A stretch of 64,000 nt of DNA from an uncultured Flavobacteriales bacterium (lineage in GTDB: Bacteria; Bacteroidota; Bacteroidia; Flavobacteriales_D; Crocinitomicaceae), in assembly GCA_937876195.1 (NCBI GenBank), contig CALEIK010000026.1, positions 62,001 through 126,000 on the forward strand, written 5' to 3'. This document shows positions 1 through 8,024 of the stretch, in pieces. The notes below the pieces were generated by a model. That model was given only the letters and a program-made list of their open reading frames with translations, had not been told where the DNA came from and ran no database searches. Each line of letters opens with the position of its first letter. Position 1 is the stretch's first letter. Made by a program: the position numbers and the translations under genes.

Positions 1-473
1 TCCACAAACATGTGAACTGTCTCCCCATAGGTATAAATACCAGCGCGTACAACTTCTCCATGTTTATCTTTTTCAACAACGGGTTCCATGTAGGATTTCG
101 CTCCACGTTTGATTGTTTCGGCGTAGGCACTTCGGGCATCTTCAACCCACAATGCAACAATTTTAACCCCATCACCATGTTTTTTTACATGATCACCAAT
201 AACAGACTCGCTGTTCAAAGCAGTTGTGAGTACCAGTCGAATTTTATCTTGTTTTAACACGTAGGAAGCTCGATCCTTTACGCCAGTTTCCAATCCCGCA
301 TACGCATGTGATTGAAATCCAAAAGCCGTTTTATAAAAATGAGCCGCTTGTTTAGCATTACCTACGTAAAACTCAACATAATCCGTTCCAAGTAAAGGAA
401 GAAAGTCTTGCGCCCCTTCAAATATTTTCTCTAATCCATATTCCACATTTTGTGGCGTAGTTTGTTTTCCCAT
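1..473 (-). CDS. hppD: 4-hydroxyphenylpyruvate dioxygenase, N-terminal part (runs off the window)
   Basis: About 157 N-terminal residues are visible; the 3' end lies before base 1. The reading frame starts at the ATG at 473-471 and reads MGKQTTPQNVEYGLEKIFEG, then TDYVEFYVGNAKQAAHFY, GFQSHAYAGLETGV and KQDKIRLVLTT, the vicinal-oxygen-chelate N-terminal domain typical of this Fe(II) enzyme. It converts 4-hydroxyphenylpyruvate to homogentisate in tyrosine degradation. It lies 13 bp downstream of homogentisate dioxygenase on the same strand, so the two consecutive steps of the pathway are almost certainly co-transcribed. The metal ligands of the C-terminal domain are outside the window. Confidence 0.93.
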   Translation of the reverse strand, partial: MGKQTTPQNVEYGLEKIFEGAQDFLPLLGTDYVEFYVGNAKQAAHFYKTAFGFQSHAYAGLETGVKDRASYVLKQDKIRLVLTTALNSESVIGDHVKKHGDGVKIVALWVEDARSAYAETIKRGAKSYMEPVVEKDKHGEVVRAGIYTYGETVHMFV

Positions 474-486
474 GTTATCGTTTTTA

Positions 487-1644
487 TTAATGCAACCAAG
501 ACTGATAATAGTCCTTGATTTCTATTTCTAATCCTTTTTTTGTCAGTTGAAGAGGTTTGAATGTATCCACCATCACCGCTAACTCTTGCGTTTCCTTTTT
601 TCCAATGCTTCGTTCATAAGCTCCTGGGTGAGGTCCGTGAGGAATGCCTCCGGGATGAAGTGTGATTTGCCCCTTTTCAATGTTATTTCTACTCATAAAA
701 TCACCATCAACGTAATATAACACCTCGTCAGAATCAATATTGCTATGATTGTACGGTGCAGGAATTGAATCTGGGTGATAATCGTAGAGACGCGGCACGA
801 ATGAACAGATCACGAAAGCACTCGTTTCAAATGTTTGGTGAATAGGAGGTGGTAAGTGGATTCGACCCGTGATTGGTTCAAAATCGTGAATCGAGAAAGC
901 ATACGGGTAATTGAAGCCATCCCAACCAACAACATCAAATGGATGCGATGCATAATTGTAGGAGTACAATATTCCTTGCTTTTTAGTTTTTACTAAAAAA
1001 TCTCCTTTTTCATGATGCGTTTCTAGCTCTGAAGGTGGTCGGAAATCACGTTCGCAATACGGAGAGTGTTCCAACAATTGTCCGAACCAATTTCTATAAC
1101 GTTTTGGGGTGTATATCGGATGGTGCGACTCAACGATAAACAAGCGATTTTCAGCTGTATCAAAATCAATTTGGTAAATAATTCCGCGAGGAACAACTAA
1201 ATAGTCGCCATATTTAAATGGAATATTCCCCAATTGGGTGCGCAATGTTCCAGAACCCTGATGAATAAAAATCACTTCATCGCAATCCGCGTTTTTATAG
1301 AAGTAATCACGCAAGGATTTTTTAGGAGCTGAAAGGGCAATTTGGCAGTCGCTATTCACAAGAACCGCAACCCGACTTTCTAGATAATCATCCGTCGGTG
1401 TGAGGTTGAACCCTGCAAAACTTCTCATTTGGAGCTGCTTTTCAACGGCTATTTCAGGATTTAAATCAATCTGTCCCACGAAGCTCTTCACAATGGTCGG
1501 AGGTTCAACATGGTACAACAGTGATGACATTCCATCAAAACCAATCGTTCCAAACAATTGCTCATGGTAGAGTTCGCCGTTTTCCTTTCTGAAAACGGTA
1601 TGTCTTTTTGGTGGGATTGTCCCTAATTTCTGATAAAAAGGCAT
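487..1644 (-). CDS. hmgA: Homogentisate 1,2-dioxygenase
   Basis: A 385-residue cupin-fold ring-cleaving dioxygenase that opens homogentisate to maleylacetoacetate. The C-terminal half carries the metal site: YNHSNIDSDE (likely ligands His300 and Glu307) and HPGGIPHGPHPG (His337), with spacing close to the human enzyme. I chose the ATG at 1644 because MPFYQKLG is the usual N-terminus; the frame is open a further 14 codons upstream but those residues look non-native. It is the first gene of a two-gene tyrosine-degradation operon with hppD. A -7 box lies about 80 bp upstream. Confidence 0.95.
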   Translation of the reverse strand: MPFYQKLGTIPPKRHTVFRKENGELYHEQLFGTIGFDGMSSLLYHVEPPTIVKSFVGQIDLNPEIAVEKQLQMRSFAGFNLTPTDDYLESRVAVLVNSDCQIALSAPKKSLRDYFYKNADCDEVIFIHQGSGTLRTQLGNIPFKYGDYLVVPRGIIYQIDFDTAENRLFIVESHHPIYTPKRYRNWFGQLLEHSPYCERDFRPPSELETHHEKGDFLVKTKKQGILYSYNYASHPFDVVGWDGFNYPYAFSIHDFEPITGRIHLPPPIHQTFETSAFVICSFVPRLYDYHPDSIPAPYNHSNIDSDEVLYYVDGDFMSRNNIEKGQITLHPGGIPHGPHPGAYERSIGKKETQELAVMVDTFKPLQLTKKGLEIEIKDYYQSWLH

Positions 1645-1722
1645 AAATAACTTAGTTTTAAATGTCAGTTCAACGTATGGGCACAATCATTAATCGACCT
1701 CACTGTACTTAACGTCCAACCA

Positions 1723-1750
1723 CAAAGATACAAACTCTTTGAGTCGCAAA
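1723..1750 (-). promoter_or_regulatory. Likely promoter of hmgA-hppD
   Basis: On the minus strand TTTG (1750-1747) is followed after 16 bp by TATCTTTG (1730-1723), a perfect match to the Bacteroidota -7 consensus TAnnTTTG. The spacer is shorter than the usual 19 or so. The predicted leader to the hmgA ATG would be roughly 70 nt. Confidence 0.5.
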
Positions 1751-1853
1751 AAAATGACGGTTATCAGTAAAATTAACTTAATCGCGAATATTTTTGGCTT
1801 GCATTTAGGAAAATCACCAAATATTATTTCTATTTGTAGGTAACAATTGATGT

Positions 1854-2810
1854 ATGAAGAAAATATTAGTAATTGGTGCAGGGGGTCAGATTGGAACTGA
1901 ATTAGTCTTGGCATTAAGATCCAAGCATGGTGAAACGAATGTGATAGGGGCAGATTTACACGAGGCCTGTCCAAAAGCGATAGGCAATGGACCATACGTC
2001 CAAATGGATATTTTGGACCGAGAGAACGTAAGACGATTTATTACTGAAGAAAATGTTGATGAAGTTTATCTTTTGGCAGCTTTGCTAAGTGCTACTGCTG
2101 AAAAGAATCCGGCTTTCGCTTGGCAACTGAACATGGAGGGCTTATTCACCATCTTGGATTTGGCGAAGGAAGGTGCTATTTCAAAAATTTTCTGGCCAAG
2201 CTCAATTGCAGTTTTTGGACCTACGACTCCCAAGGAGAATACGCCGCAATACACCATTATGGAACCTTCAACGGTCTACGGAATTTCTAAACAGGCAGGA
2301 GAACGCTGGTGTGAGTACTATTTTAAAAACTACGGTGTTGATGTGAGAAGTATTCGTTATCCAGGACTAATTTCATACACAAGCTTGCCAGGAGGTGGAA
2401 CGACTGATTATGCCGTAGATATTTTCTATCAAGCGAAAATGGGCAATGATTTTACATGCTTTTTAAGTGAAGATACAGCGTTGCCGATGATGTACATGGA
2501 AGATGCAATTCGCGCAACAATTGAGTTGATGGAGGCACCAAAGGAGCAAATAAAAATAAGATCATCGTATAACCTGTCAGCGTGCAGTTTTACGCCAAAG
2601 CAGTTATCAGAAGAAATTAAATTGTATTATCCGAGTTTTAGAATAGTGTATGCGCCGGATTATCGACAAAAAATTGCAGATAGCTGGCCAAGTTCAATCG
2701 ATGATTCTTCTGCTCGAAACGATTGGGGGTGGAAGGAAGAATTCGATACTAAAAGCTTGGTTAACATTATGTTAAAAAATGTTGACGTTAGTTTAATTCT
2801 AAAAACATAG
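1854..2810 (+). CDS. L-threonine 3-dehydrogenase, short-chain NAD-dependent epimerase type
   Basis: A 318-residue extended SDR protein. The Rossmann glycine motif GAGGQIG is at residues 8-14, and the catalytic pair is in VYGISK (Tyr-x-x-x-Lys). Length and motifs fit the NAD-dependent L-threonine dehydrogenases found in Flavobacterium relatives, which oxidise threonine to 2-amino-3-oxobutyrate; these differ from the zinc-dependent E. coli Tdh. The ATG at 1854 gives a complete N-terminal beta strand (MKKILVIGAGG). It is divergent from hmgA across about 210 bp. The alternative is another NAD-dependent sugar epimerase, but the overall sequence fits threonine dehydrogenase best. Confidence 0.85.
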   Translation: MKKILVIGAGGQIGTELVLALRSKHGETNVIGADLHEACPKAIGNGPYVQMDILDRENVRRFITEENVDEVYLLAALLSATAEKNPAFAWQLNMEGLFTILDLAKEGAISKIFWPSSIAVFGPTTPKENTPQYTIMEPSTVYGISKQAGERWCEYYFKNYGVDVRSIRYPGLISYTSLPGGGTTDYAVDIFYQAKMGNDFTCFLSEDTALPMMYMEDAIRATIELMEAPKEQIKIRSSYNLSACSFTPKQLSEEIKLYYPSFRIVYAPDYRQKIADSWPSSIDDSSARNDWGWKEEFDTKSLVNIMLKNVDVSLILKT

Positions 2811-2882
2811 AAAAGTGGTGAAAACATTAACGCCTAGTTTTTCTTTTTTTGTCGATAGAAATACAATGTTTGACGAATTTAT

Positions 2883-2913
2883 TTTGTTTAATAGAATGTA
2901 TTATGTACTTTCG
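2883..2913 (+). promoter_or_regulatory. Promoter of the MORN-repeat gene
   Basis: TTTG (2883-2886), a 19-bp spacer and TACTTTCG (2906-2913, one mismatch to TAnnTTTG) match the Bacteroidota -33/-7 promoter in sequence and spacing. The start codon is 46 bp further on. Confidence 0.6.
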
Positions 2914-2959
2914 GATGGAACTGTGAACACTCGAAAATTTTGTAAAAGGAATCGATAAG

Positions 2960-3829
2960 ATGATTTTAAAAAAATTGATACTACTAATCTTGCTTGGATT
3001 TTTTCCAACGTCACTTGTAGTGGCTGTTGGTGATCAAGGGGGCGATACGAATAAGAAAGATTCGCAGGGTAGAAAGCAGGGTGTATGGATTTACTATGGT
3101 AAAGACCGACCAGAAGCTGGATTTCCATCAGATGGAAAAATTGAAGAGGGACCTTATCTAGATGATAGAAAAGAGGGAATTTGGATAAAATACCACAATG
3201 ATGGTGTGACACCCAAGTTAAAGGGTGAATACCACAACAATCGACCAAACGGTCAGTATACCAAGATTTACCCAGATGGTACCGTAAGAGAAGTTGGTAC
3301 ATTCAATCGAAATAAATATTTAGATTCCTTAAAAAGATTCCATCAAAATGGTGTGCTTGAATACGAAGCAAAATATAACGACTCTGGTAAAGAACAGGGT
3401 GTTATCAAGTATTTTTATCCAAATGGACAAGAAGAGTTTGTGTACGAGTCTCAAGACGGTGTCCCAACTGGAAAGGCGACACGTTATTACGAAAATGGAG
3501 ATATAAAAGAGATTATCTATTATGCTGCCGATGGATCTGTTGAACGAAGCGAACAACGTGAAATTCAAAATCCAGTAGTGAAAGTTGTAGATCCAGGTAT
3601 CTCGAAAGAAACCGCACCTAGAGTTACAAACCCTAGAACAAAAGGAACACGATTCCAAACGAACGGTTACAATAAAGTTTACAATGAGAACGATGAAATC
3701 TGGCAGGACGGAGAATTCCGAAACGGCAGACTTTGGGATGGAAAAGTTTATGAATACGATGCCGATGGTATCTTACTGAAGGTAAGAGTATTCAAGAAAG
3801 GCGTTTATCATTCAGATGGACAGTTGTAA
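2960..3829 (+). CDS. Secreted MORN-repeat (YwqK-type) protein of unknown function
   Basis: 289 residues. Residues 1-23 are a Sec signal peptide (MILKKLILLILLGFF core). The rest is made of MORN_2-like units of the form x-G-x-W-x-x-Y...GxxxGxYxxGxxxG, for example GRKQGVWIYY, DDRKEGIWIKYH, NNRPNGQYTKIYPDG and NGRLWDGKVYEYDADG. Databases often label such proteins toxin-antitoxin YwqK-family antitoxin, but nothing here suggests a toxin partner, and export to the periplasm or outer membrane is more likely. It is monocistronic, with its own promoter and a strong terminator directly after it. Confidence 0.75.
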   Translation: MILKKLILLILLGFFPTSLVVAVGDQGGDTNKKDSQGRKQGVWIYYGKDRPEAGFPSDGKIEEGPYLDDRKEGIWIKYHNDGVTPKLKGEYHNNRPNGQYTKIYPDGTVREVGTFNRNKYLDSLKRFHQNGVLEYEAKYNDSGKEQGVIKYFYPNGQEEFVYESQDGVPTGKATRYYENGDIKEIIYYAADGSVERSEQREIQNPVVKVVDPGISKETAPRVTNPRTKGTRFQTNGYNKVYNENDEIWQDGEFRNGRLWDGKVYEYDADGILLKVRVFKKGVYHSDGQL

Positions 3830-3845
3830 TCAAACTAGAAAAACG

Positions 3846-3870
3846 AAAGGCTCCAATTGGAGCCTTTTTT
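3846..3870 (+). terminator. Rho-independent terminator after the MORN-repeat gene
   Basis: Arms AAAGGCTCC (3846-3854) and GGAGCCTTT (3859-3867) are separated by the loop AATT and followed by a T run to 3870. A TTG at 3857 inside this hairpin opens the deoC frame but is not a credible start. Confidence 0.9.
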
Positions 3871-3883
3871 CTTGAATAAGCTT

Positions 3884-3891
3884 TATATTTG
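3884..3891 (+). promoter_or_regulatory. -7 element of the deoC operon
   Basis: TATATTTG is a perfect TAnnTTTG match, directly after the upstream terminator and 19 bp before the deoC ATG. No good TTTG is seen at the expected -33 distance. Confidence 0.5.
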
Positions 3892-3910
3892 TTCTCTACC
3901 AAATTACCAC

Positions 3911-4837
3911 ATGAGCAAGAAGAATATTAAATCCCAGTTTACTGTTCCTGATTTTAATCTATCTCCAAGAATAGATAAGGTTGGCGTAGAGGAAAGGGTA
4001 GCGCGGTTTCAAACAAGAAGTATTAAGAATGAGGCAAAGCTCCAAGGACTGAAAATGGCCTTGAGCATGATTGATTTAACCACGCTGGAAGGAAAGGATA
4101 CTCCGGGAAAGGTGAGACAAATGTGCTTCAAAGCAAAACATCTCCACGATGTTCACCCAAATCTACCAACCGTGGCTGCGGTCTGTGTTTATCCATCCAT
4201 GGTGAAAATTGCAAAGAAAGAAGTTGAAAATTCAGGCGTAAAAGTAGCATCGGTATCTACCGCCTTTCCAAGTGGTCAAGCACCGCTGGAAGTTAAATTG
4301 ATGGACACGAAATATGCCGTAAGTGAAGGCGCTGATGAGATCGATATGGTCATTTCACGAGGAAAATTTTTGTCTGGAGAGTATAATTTCGTTTTTGATG
4401 AAATTGCTGCGATTAAAGAAGTATGCGGGTCTGCGCGATTGAAAGTTATTCTTGAAACAGGTGAGTTGGTAACTCTGGACAATGTTCGACGTGCAAGTGA
4501 TATTGCTATGTATGCAGGAGCAGATTTTATCAAGACATCTACAGGAAAGATTCAACCTGCAGCCACAATGCAAGTAACGTATACAATGCTGCTCGCTATT
4601 CGTGACTTTATGGATGCGACTGGAGTACAGGTGGGTATGAAGCCAGCTGGAGGGATTTCTAATTCAAAATTGGCACTGCATAACCTAGTAATGGTGAATG
4701 AAGTGTTAGGCAGTGAATGGCTTTCCAATGAATGGTTTAGATTTGGAGCCAGTAGCCTGGCAAATGATGTGTTGATGCAAATCATGAAATTAGAAAGCGG
4801 AAACTACCAATCTTCAGATTATTTTTCAATCGATTAG
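3911..4837 (+). CDS. deoC: Deoxyribose-phosphate aldolase
   Basis: 308 residues from the ATG at 3911 (MSKKNIKSQF). This class I aldolase cleaves 2-deoxy-D-ribose 5-phosphate to acetaldehyde and D-glyceraldehyde 3-phosphate. The Schiff-base lysine is in DFIKTSTGK and the second active-site lysine in GMKPAGGIS. It is longer than the ~220-residue short form and belongs to the longer DeoC group. The frame is open upstream only through a terminator hairpin, so the later ATG is used. It is the first of three genes spaced 2 bp apart (deoC, ALDH, ALDH-like), which suggests that the acetaldehyde it releases is passed to the dehydrogenases. Confidence 0.95.
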   Translation: MSKKNIKSQFTVPDFNLSPRIDKVGVEERVARFQTRSIKNEAKLQGLKMALSMIDLTTLEGKDTPGKVRQMCFKAKHLHDVHPNLPTVAAVCVYPSMVKIAKKEVENSGVKVASVSTAFPSGQAPLEVKLMDTKYAVSEGADEIDMVISRGKFLSGEYNFVFDEIAAIKEVCGSARLKVILETGELVTLDNVRRASDIAMYAGADFIKTSTGKIQPAATMQVTYTMLLAIRDFMDATGVQVGMKPAGGISNSKLALHNLVMVNEVLGSEWLSNEWFRFGASSLANDVLMQIMKLESGNYQSSDYFSID

Positions 4838-4839
4838 TT

Positions 4840-6309
4840 ATGGCAAAGAAGGAAACGACAAAGGGTAAAAATATGGATTGGGAATATGCTCCTTCGATGG
4901 AAGGAACAGATCATATACAATTGAAGAAAAAGTACGATTTATACATTGATGGAAAGTTTGTGAAACCATCCTCAGGAAAGTATTTCGCAACTACCAATCC
5001 AGCTACAGGAGAGAAACTGGCCGATGTCGCCTATGCAAATGAAGCCGACGTAGATAAGGCGGTAAAGGCAGCACGTAAAGCATACACGCAAGTGTGGTCG
5101 AAGCTGAGCGGAAAGGAAAGAGGAAAGTACATTTATCGCATTGCACGAATCATGCAGGAGAGAGCCCGTGAATTAGCGGTCATTGAAACGTTGGATGCTG
5201 GTAAAGTCATTCGAGAATCACGTGATGTGGATGTGCCCTTGGCATGTAATCACTTCTTTTATTATGCAGGCTGGGCCGACAAATTAGAATATGCATTTCC
5301 CAACAGAAAAGTTGAATCGCTTGGCGTTGCAGGACAAATAATCCCTTGGAACTTTCCGATCTTAATGGCAGCCTGGAAAATTGCTCCAGCACTTGCCGCT
5401 GGGAATACAGTGGTTCTCAAACCAGCTGAAACAACGCCTTTAACGGCACTTAAATTGGCAGAGATTTTTCACGACGCGGGATTGCCTCCAGGTGTTGTTA
5501 ACATTGTAACGGGTTATGGAGATACAGGCGCGGCGATTGTCAATCATTCGGACGTGGATAAAATAGCATTCACTGGCTCAACGGGTGTTGGGAAGATCAT
5601 CCAAAAAGCAATTGCAGGAACAAATAAAAAGGCAACACTTGAGTTAGGTGGGAAATCAGCCAATATTATTATGGATGATGCACCGATTGATCAGGCTGTC
5701 GAAGGAATTATTAACGGCATCTTTTTTAACCAAGGGCATGTTTGTTGCGCTGGATCGCGATTGTTTGTGCAGGAAAGTGTGGCTGATGAGGTGATAAAAA
5801 AGCTCAAACGACGAATGGATACATTGGTTGTTGGAAATCCTCTAGATAAGAACACAGATGTCGGTGCAATCAACTCGAAGGAGCAATTAGCGACAATACA
5901 GAAGTACATTAAACTGGGTATCAGCGAAGGAGCGACGATGCACCAATCGAAAGCAAAAATTCCAACGAGCGGATATTATTGTGCACCAACAATTTTTACG
6001 GATGTTGCGCAATCAAGTACAATAGTGCAGGAAGAAATATTTGGACCAGTACTTACGGTTCAGACCTTCAGAACTGTGGATGAAGTGATTCAAAAAGCGA
6101 ACAACACACCTTTTGGACTGGCAGCAGGAGTCTGGTGCGATAAAGGTTCTAGGGTGTTTAATTTGACAAGTAAATTAAAGGCTGGGGTTGTTTGGGCAAA
6201 TACTTACAATAAATTCGATCCAACATCACCTTTTGGTGGATACAAGGAAAGCGGATATGGACGTGAAGGTGGCTTGCACGGATTGGGTGCTTATGTTAAA
6301 CTGAAATAA
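4840..6309 (+). CDS. Aldehyde dehydrogenase, catalytically complete
   Basis: 489 residues. The NAD(P)+-dependent aldehyde dehydrogenase fold is complete: IIPWNFP with the oxyanion Asn, KPAETTP for cofactor binding, GSTGVGK, ELGGKS with general-base Glu268, and GHVCCAGSR with the nucleophile at Cys302. The C-terminal EEIFGPVL and SPFGGYKESGYGREGG motifs are intact. An extra 30 residues precede the usual N-terminus. It starts 2 bp after the deoC stop and ends 2 bp before a degenerate paralogue. A role in oxidising acetaldehyde from deoxyribose catabolism is an inference from the operon. Confidence 0.93.
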   Translation: MAKKETTKGKNMDWEYAPSMEGTDHIQLKKKYDLYIDGKFVKPSSGKYFATTNPATGEKLADVAYANEADVDKAVKAARKAYTQVWSKLSGKERGKYIYRIARIMQERARELAVIETLDAGKVIRESRDVDVPLACNHFFYYAGWADKLEYAFPNRKVESLGVAGQIIPWNFPILMAAWKIAPALAAGNTVVLKPAETTPLTALKLAEIFHDAGLPPGVVNIVTGYGDTGAAIVNHSDVDKIAFTGSTGVGKIIQKAIAGTNKKATLELGGKSANIIMDDAPIDQAVEGIINGIFFNQGHVCCAGSRLFVQESVADEVIKKLKRRMDTLVVGNPLDKNTDVGAINSKEQLATIQKYIKLGISEGATMHQSKAKIPTSGYYCAPTIFTDVAQSSTIVQEEIFGPVLTVQTFRTVDEVIQKANNTPFGLAAGVWCDKGSRVFNLTSKLKAGVVWANTYNKFDPTSPFGGYKESGYGREGGLHGLGAYVKLK

Positions 6310-6311
6310 TT

Positions 6312-7193
6312 ATGGAACGCTTGGAAGTTTTAAAAACATATAAGATTTACATTGGAGGTAGTTTTCCTCGGACTGAATCCGGAAGGTATTATTCTCCAGT
6401 CAACGGGAAGGGAGTACAATTGGGCAATATCTGCTTAAGTTCTAGAAAGGATGTGCGGAATGCCGTTGTCGCTGCAAGAAAGGCGCAAGGTGATTGGTCG
6501 GAGCGCTCAGCGTTTAACCGGGGTCAGATCTTGTACCGCATTGCTGAAATGTTGGAAGGTAGAAAGGCACAATTTATCGAAGAACTAGAATTTCAAGGAT
6601 TAACCAAGAAGAAGGCGGAAGAAGAAGTGAGTTTATCCATTGACCGTTTGGTGTATTATGCTGGTTGGTGCGATAAATACAATCAAGTAGCAAGTTCAGT
6701 GAATCCAGTGGCATCGTCCCATTTTAATTTTTCTACGCTAGAACCAATGGGTGTGATTGGTGTCGTTGCTGATGCTGAAACATCATTGATTGGACTAGTG
6801 TCCAATGTGATACCAGTCATTGCAGGCGGAAACTGCTGTGTTGTGTTGGCTTCAGAGAATTTACCGCTTTGCGCAATTACTTTTGCCGAGGTTTTGAATT
6901 CATCGGATGTTCCAGGTGGAGTTGTCAATGTGTTAACTGGTAGCTTAAGTGAAATGTACCCATCGTTGACTACTCACATGGATGTGAACGGAATGTTTTA
7001 TAGCGGTGCAAATGCCTCCATCATGAAAGATTTGAGAGAAAGCGCAGCGTTGAATTTGAAACGAGTTCAGTGTTACGATGACAATTGGATCAATCCATCA
7101 TCGCAGGGACTTCATTATATCACCGATTTCCAAGAGGTAAAAACGACCTGGCACCCCATCGAAAATGTTGGTGGAGCATCTTCTTCTTATTAA
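6312..7193 (+). CDS. Half-length aldehyde dehydrogenase-like protein lacking catalytic residues
   Basis: 293 residues aligning along its length to the first ~290 residues of the preceding ALDH (KIYIGGSFPRTESGRYY, AARKAQGDWSERS, RLVYYAGWCDKY, SDVPGGVVNVLTG). The catalytic motifs are gone: the PWNFP oxyanion segment reads VVADAETS, the cofactor KPAE reads LASE, and the frame ends before the ELGG and Cys segments. The tail (KTTWHPIENVGGASSSY) is not a frameshift remnant, since the frame ends cleanly and the sequence looks conserved rather than decayed. Together with its neighbour it resembles the two-domain ALDH16 family, where a catalytic ALDH domain is followed by a non-catalytic ALDH-like domain, but here split into two genes. 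A structural or regulatory subunit is inferred. Confidence 0.8.
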   Translation: MERLEVLKTYKIYIGGSFPRTESGRYYSPVNGKGVQLGNICLSSRKDVRNAVVAARKAQGDWSERSAFNRGQILYRIAEMLEGRKAQFIEELEFQGLTKKKAEEEVSLSIDRLVYYAGWCDKYNQVASSVNPVASSHFNFSTLEPMGVIGVVADAETSLIGLVSNVIPVIAGGNCCVVLASENLPLCAITFAEVLNSSDVPGGVVNVLTGSLSEMYPSLTTHMDVNGMFYSGANASIMKDLRESAALNLKRVQCYDDNWINPSSQGLHYITDFQEVKTTWHPIENVGGASSSY

Positions 7194-7210
7194 GCAGATC
7201 GTATAAAAAC

Positions 7211-7246
7211 AAAAGCCCACAATTAAAAATTGCAGGCCTTCGTTTT
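7211..7246. terminator. Imperfect hairpin between convergent genes, possible bidirectional terminator
   Basis: The stem is built from GCC (7215-7217) plus CAATT (7220-7224) pairing with AATTG (7228-7232) plus GGC (7235-7237), around a short A loop. A and T runs flank it. It sits between the end of the ALDH-like gene and the end of the minus-strand TonB-like gene. Confidence 0.4.
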
Positions 7247-7261
7247 ATTATTTGGTTAGAA

Positions 7262-7924
7262 TTAATTCAAAGTAAAATTGATTGGTAAACGACAACGTGT
7301 TCTAGCTTTTTTGCCTTTAGCCTCACCTGGAGACCATTTTGGCATTTTTCGTACTAAGCGCTTCGCTTCTTTATCTAAATCACCACTCACACCTCGTTCA
7401 ATGGCAATGTTTGAAATAGATCCGTCTGGTTCAACAACAAATGAGAGATAGACTTTCCCTTGTTCGTTCATTTCAATAGCTGTTTGAGGATATTGCACGT
7501 TTTCAGCAATCCACTTCTGCATTGCAGCAGCACCTCCCATGAACGTAGCTTCTACGTCTGGAAAATCAATAATTGGTGGGTCAACATCAATTATTGTAGT
7601 GTCTCCTTTTGGTAGCTTGGGCAGTGGTAAAACTACTGTGGCACTTGTGTCTACTTCTTCATTTTTTTTCGGAGCAATGTATTCGTCCACAGGTGGTTTA
7701 AATGTCATTTCTTTTGGTGGTGGCAGTGTTACATGCGGCGTGTTTTCAAGTAAAAATTCAATTTCTACTGAACTTTCTGCTGCTTTGGTTCTTAGGTCCT
7801 TGTTGATTCCTTCGGTAAAGGAAAAAGATGCCAATACAAGACTTCCAATGAACAAGAGTCCAATGGAAGCAACTGGAACACGTAGTTTTTCGATGTTCGC
7901 TTTTTCTGTTTTTTTCGTTTCCAT
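7262..7924 (-). CDS. TonB-family energy transducer, paralogue 1
   Basis: 220 residues from the ATG at 7924 (METKKTEKANIEKLRVP), chosen by comparison with its neighbour; the frame is open 16 codons further upstream. One membrane helix (about residues 20-37, GLLFIGSLVLASFSF) follows a short cytoplasmic N-terminus. A proline/lysine-rich linker (TLPPPKEMTFKPP, PLPKLPKGD) follows, and then a TonB C-terminal domain (MQKWIAENVQYPQ, KVYLSFVVEPDGS, RLPINFTLN). TonB proteins couple the inner-membrane proton motive force to outer-membrane receptors. No exbB/exbD is nearby. The C-terminal ~85 residues differ from paralogue 2 at only about six positions, while the linkers are unalike. Confidence 0.85.
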   Translation of the reverse strand: METKKTEKANIEKLRVPVASIGLLFIGSLVLASFSFTEGINKDLRTKAAESSVEIEFLLENTPHVTLPPPKEMTFKPPVDEYIAPKKNEEVDTSATVVLPLPKLPKGDTTIIDVDPPIIDFPDVEATFMGGAAAMQKWIAENVQYPQTAIEMNEQGKVYLSFVVEPDGSISNIAIERGVSGDLDKEAKRLVRKMPKWSPGEAKGKKARTRCRLPINFTLN

Positions 7925-7970
7925 AACGTTTAGATTTAATTCTAACGTCTGTACTTCCAAATCGTATGCC

Positions 7971-8003
7971 AAAAAAAAACGCCCATCTGGATGATGAGCG
8001 TTT
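7971..8003 (-). terminator. Terminator of TonB-like paralogue 2
   Basis: Arms AACGCCCATC (7978-7987) and GATGAGCGTT (7993-8002) pair with one G-U. On the minus strand the hairpin is followed by a run of nine T residues (7979-7971). It separates the two TonB-like genes into different transcription units. Confidence 0.85.
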
Positions 8004-8024
8004 ATGGTATATATAATTCGTTTT

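Noticed and set aside
12..257. 81-codon plus-strand ORF
   Set aside because: It is antisense to hppD, whose reading frame has clear family motifs.
1690..1995. 101-codon minus-strand ORF between hmgA and the threonine dehydrogenase gene
   Set aside because: It overlaps the start of the dehydrogenase on the other strand and contains the hmgA promoter; no protein features.
2960..3829. Toxin-antitoxin system suggested by the YwqK-type MORN repeats (also 22480-22926)
   Set aside because: Both proteins have export signals and no toxin gene is adjacent; the database label is not informative.
6312..7193. Pseudogene call for the short ALDH-like protein
   Set aside because: The frame is intact, closely spaced in an operon and shows selective loss of catalytic motifs rather than random decay; treated as a functional non-catalytic protein.
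7539..7994. 151-codon plus-strand ORF over the first TonB gene
   Set aside because: Serine/threonine-rich antisense of a proline/lysine-rich linker; not a real gene.
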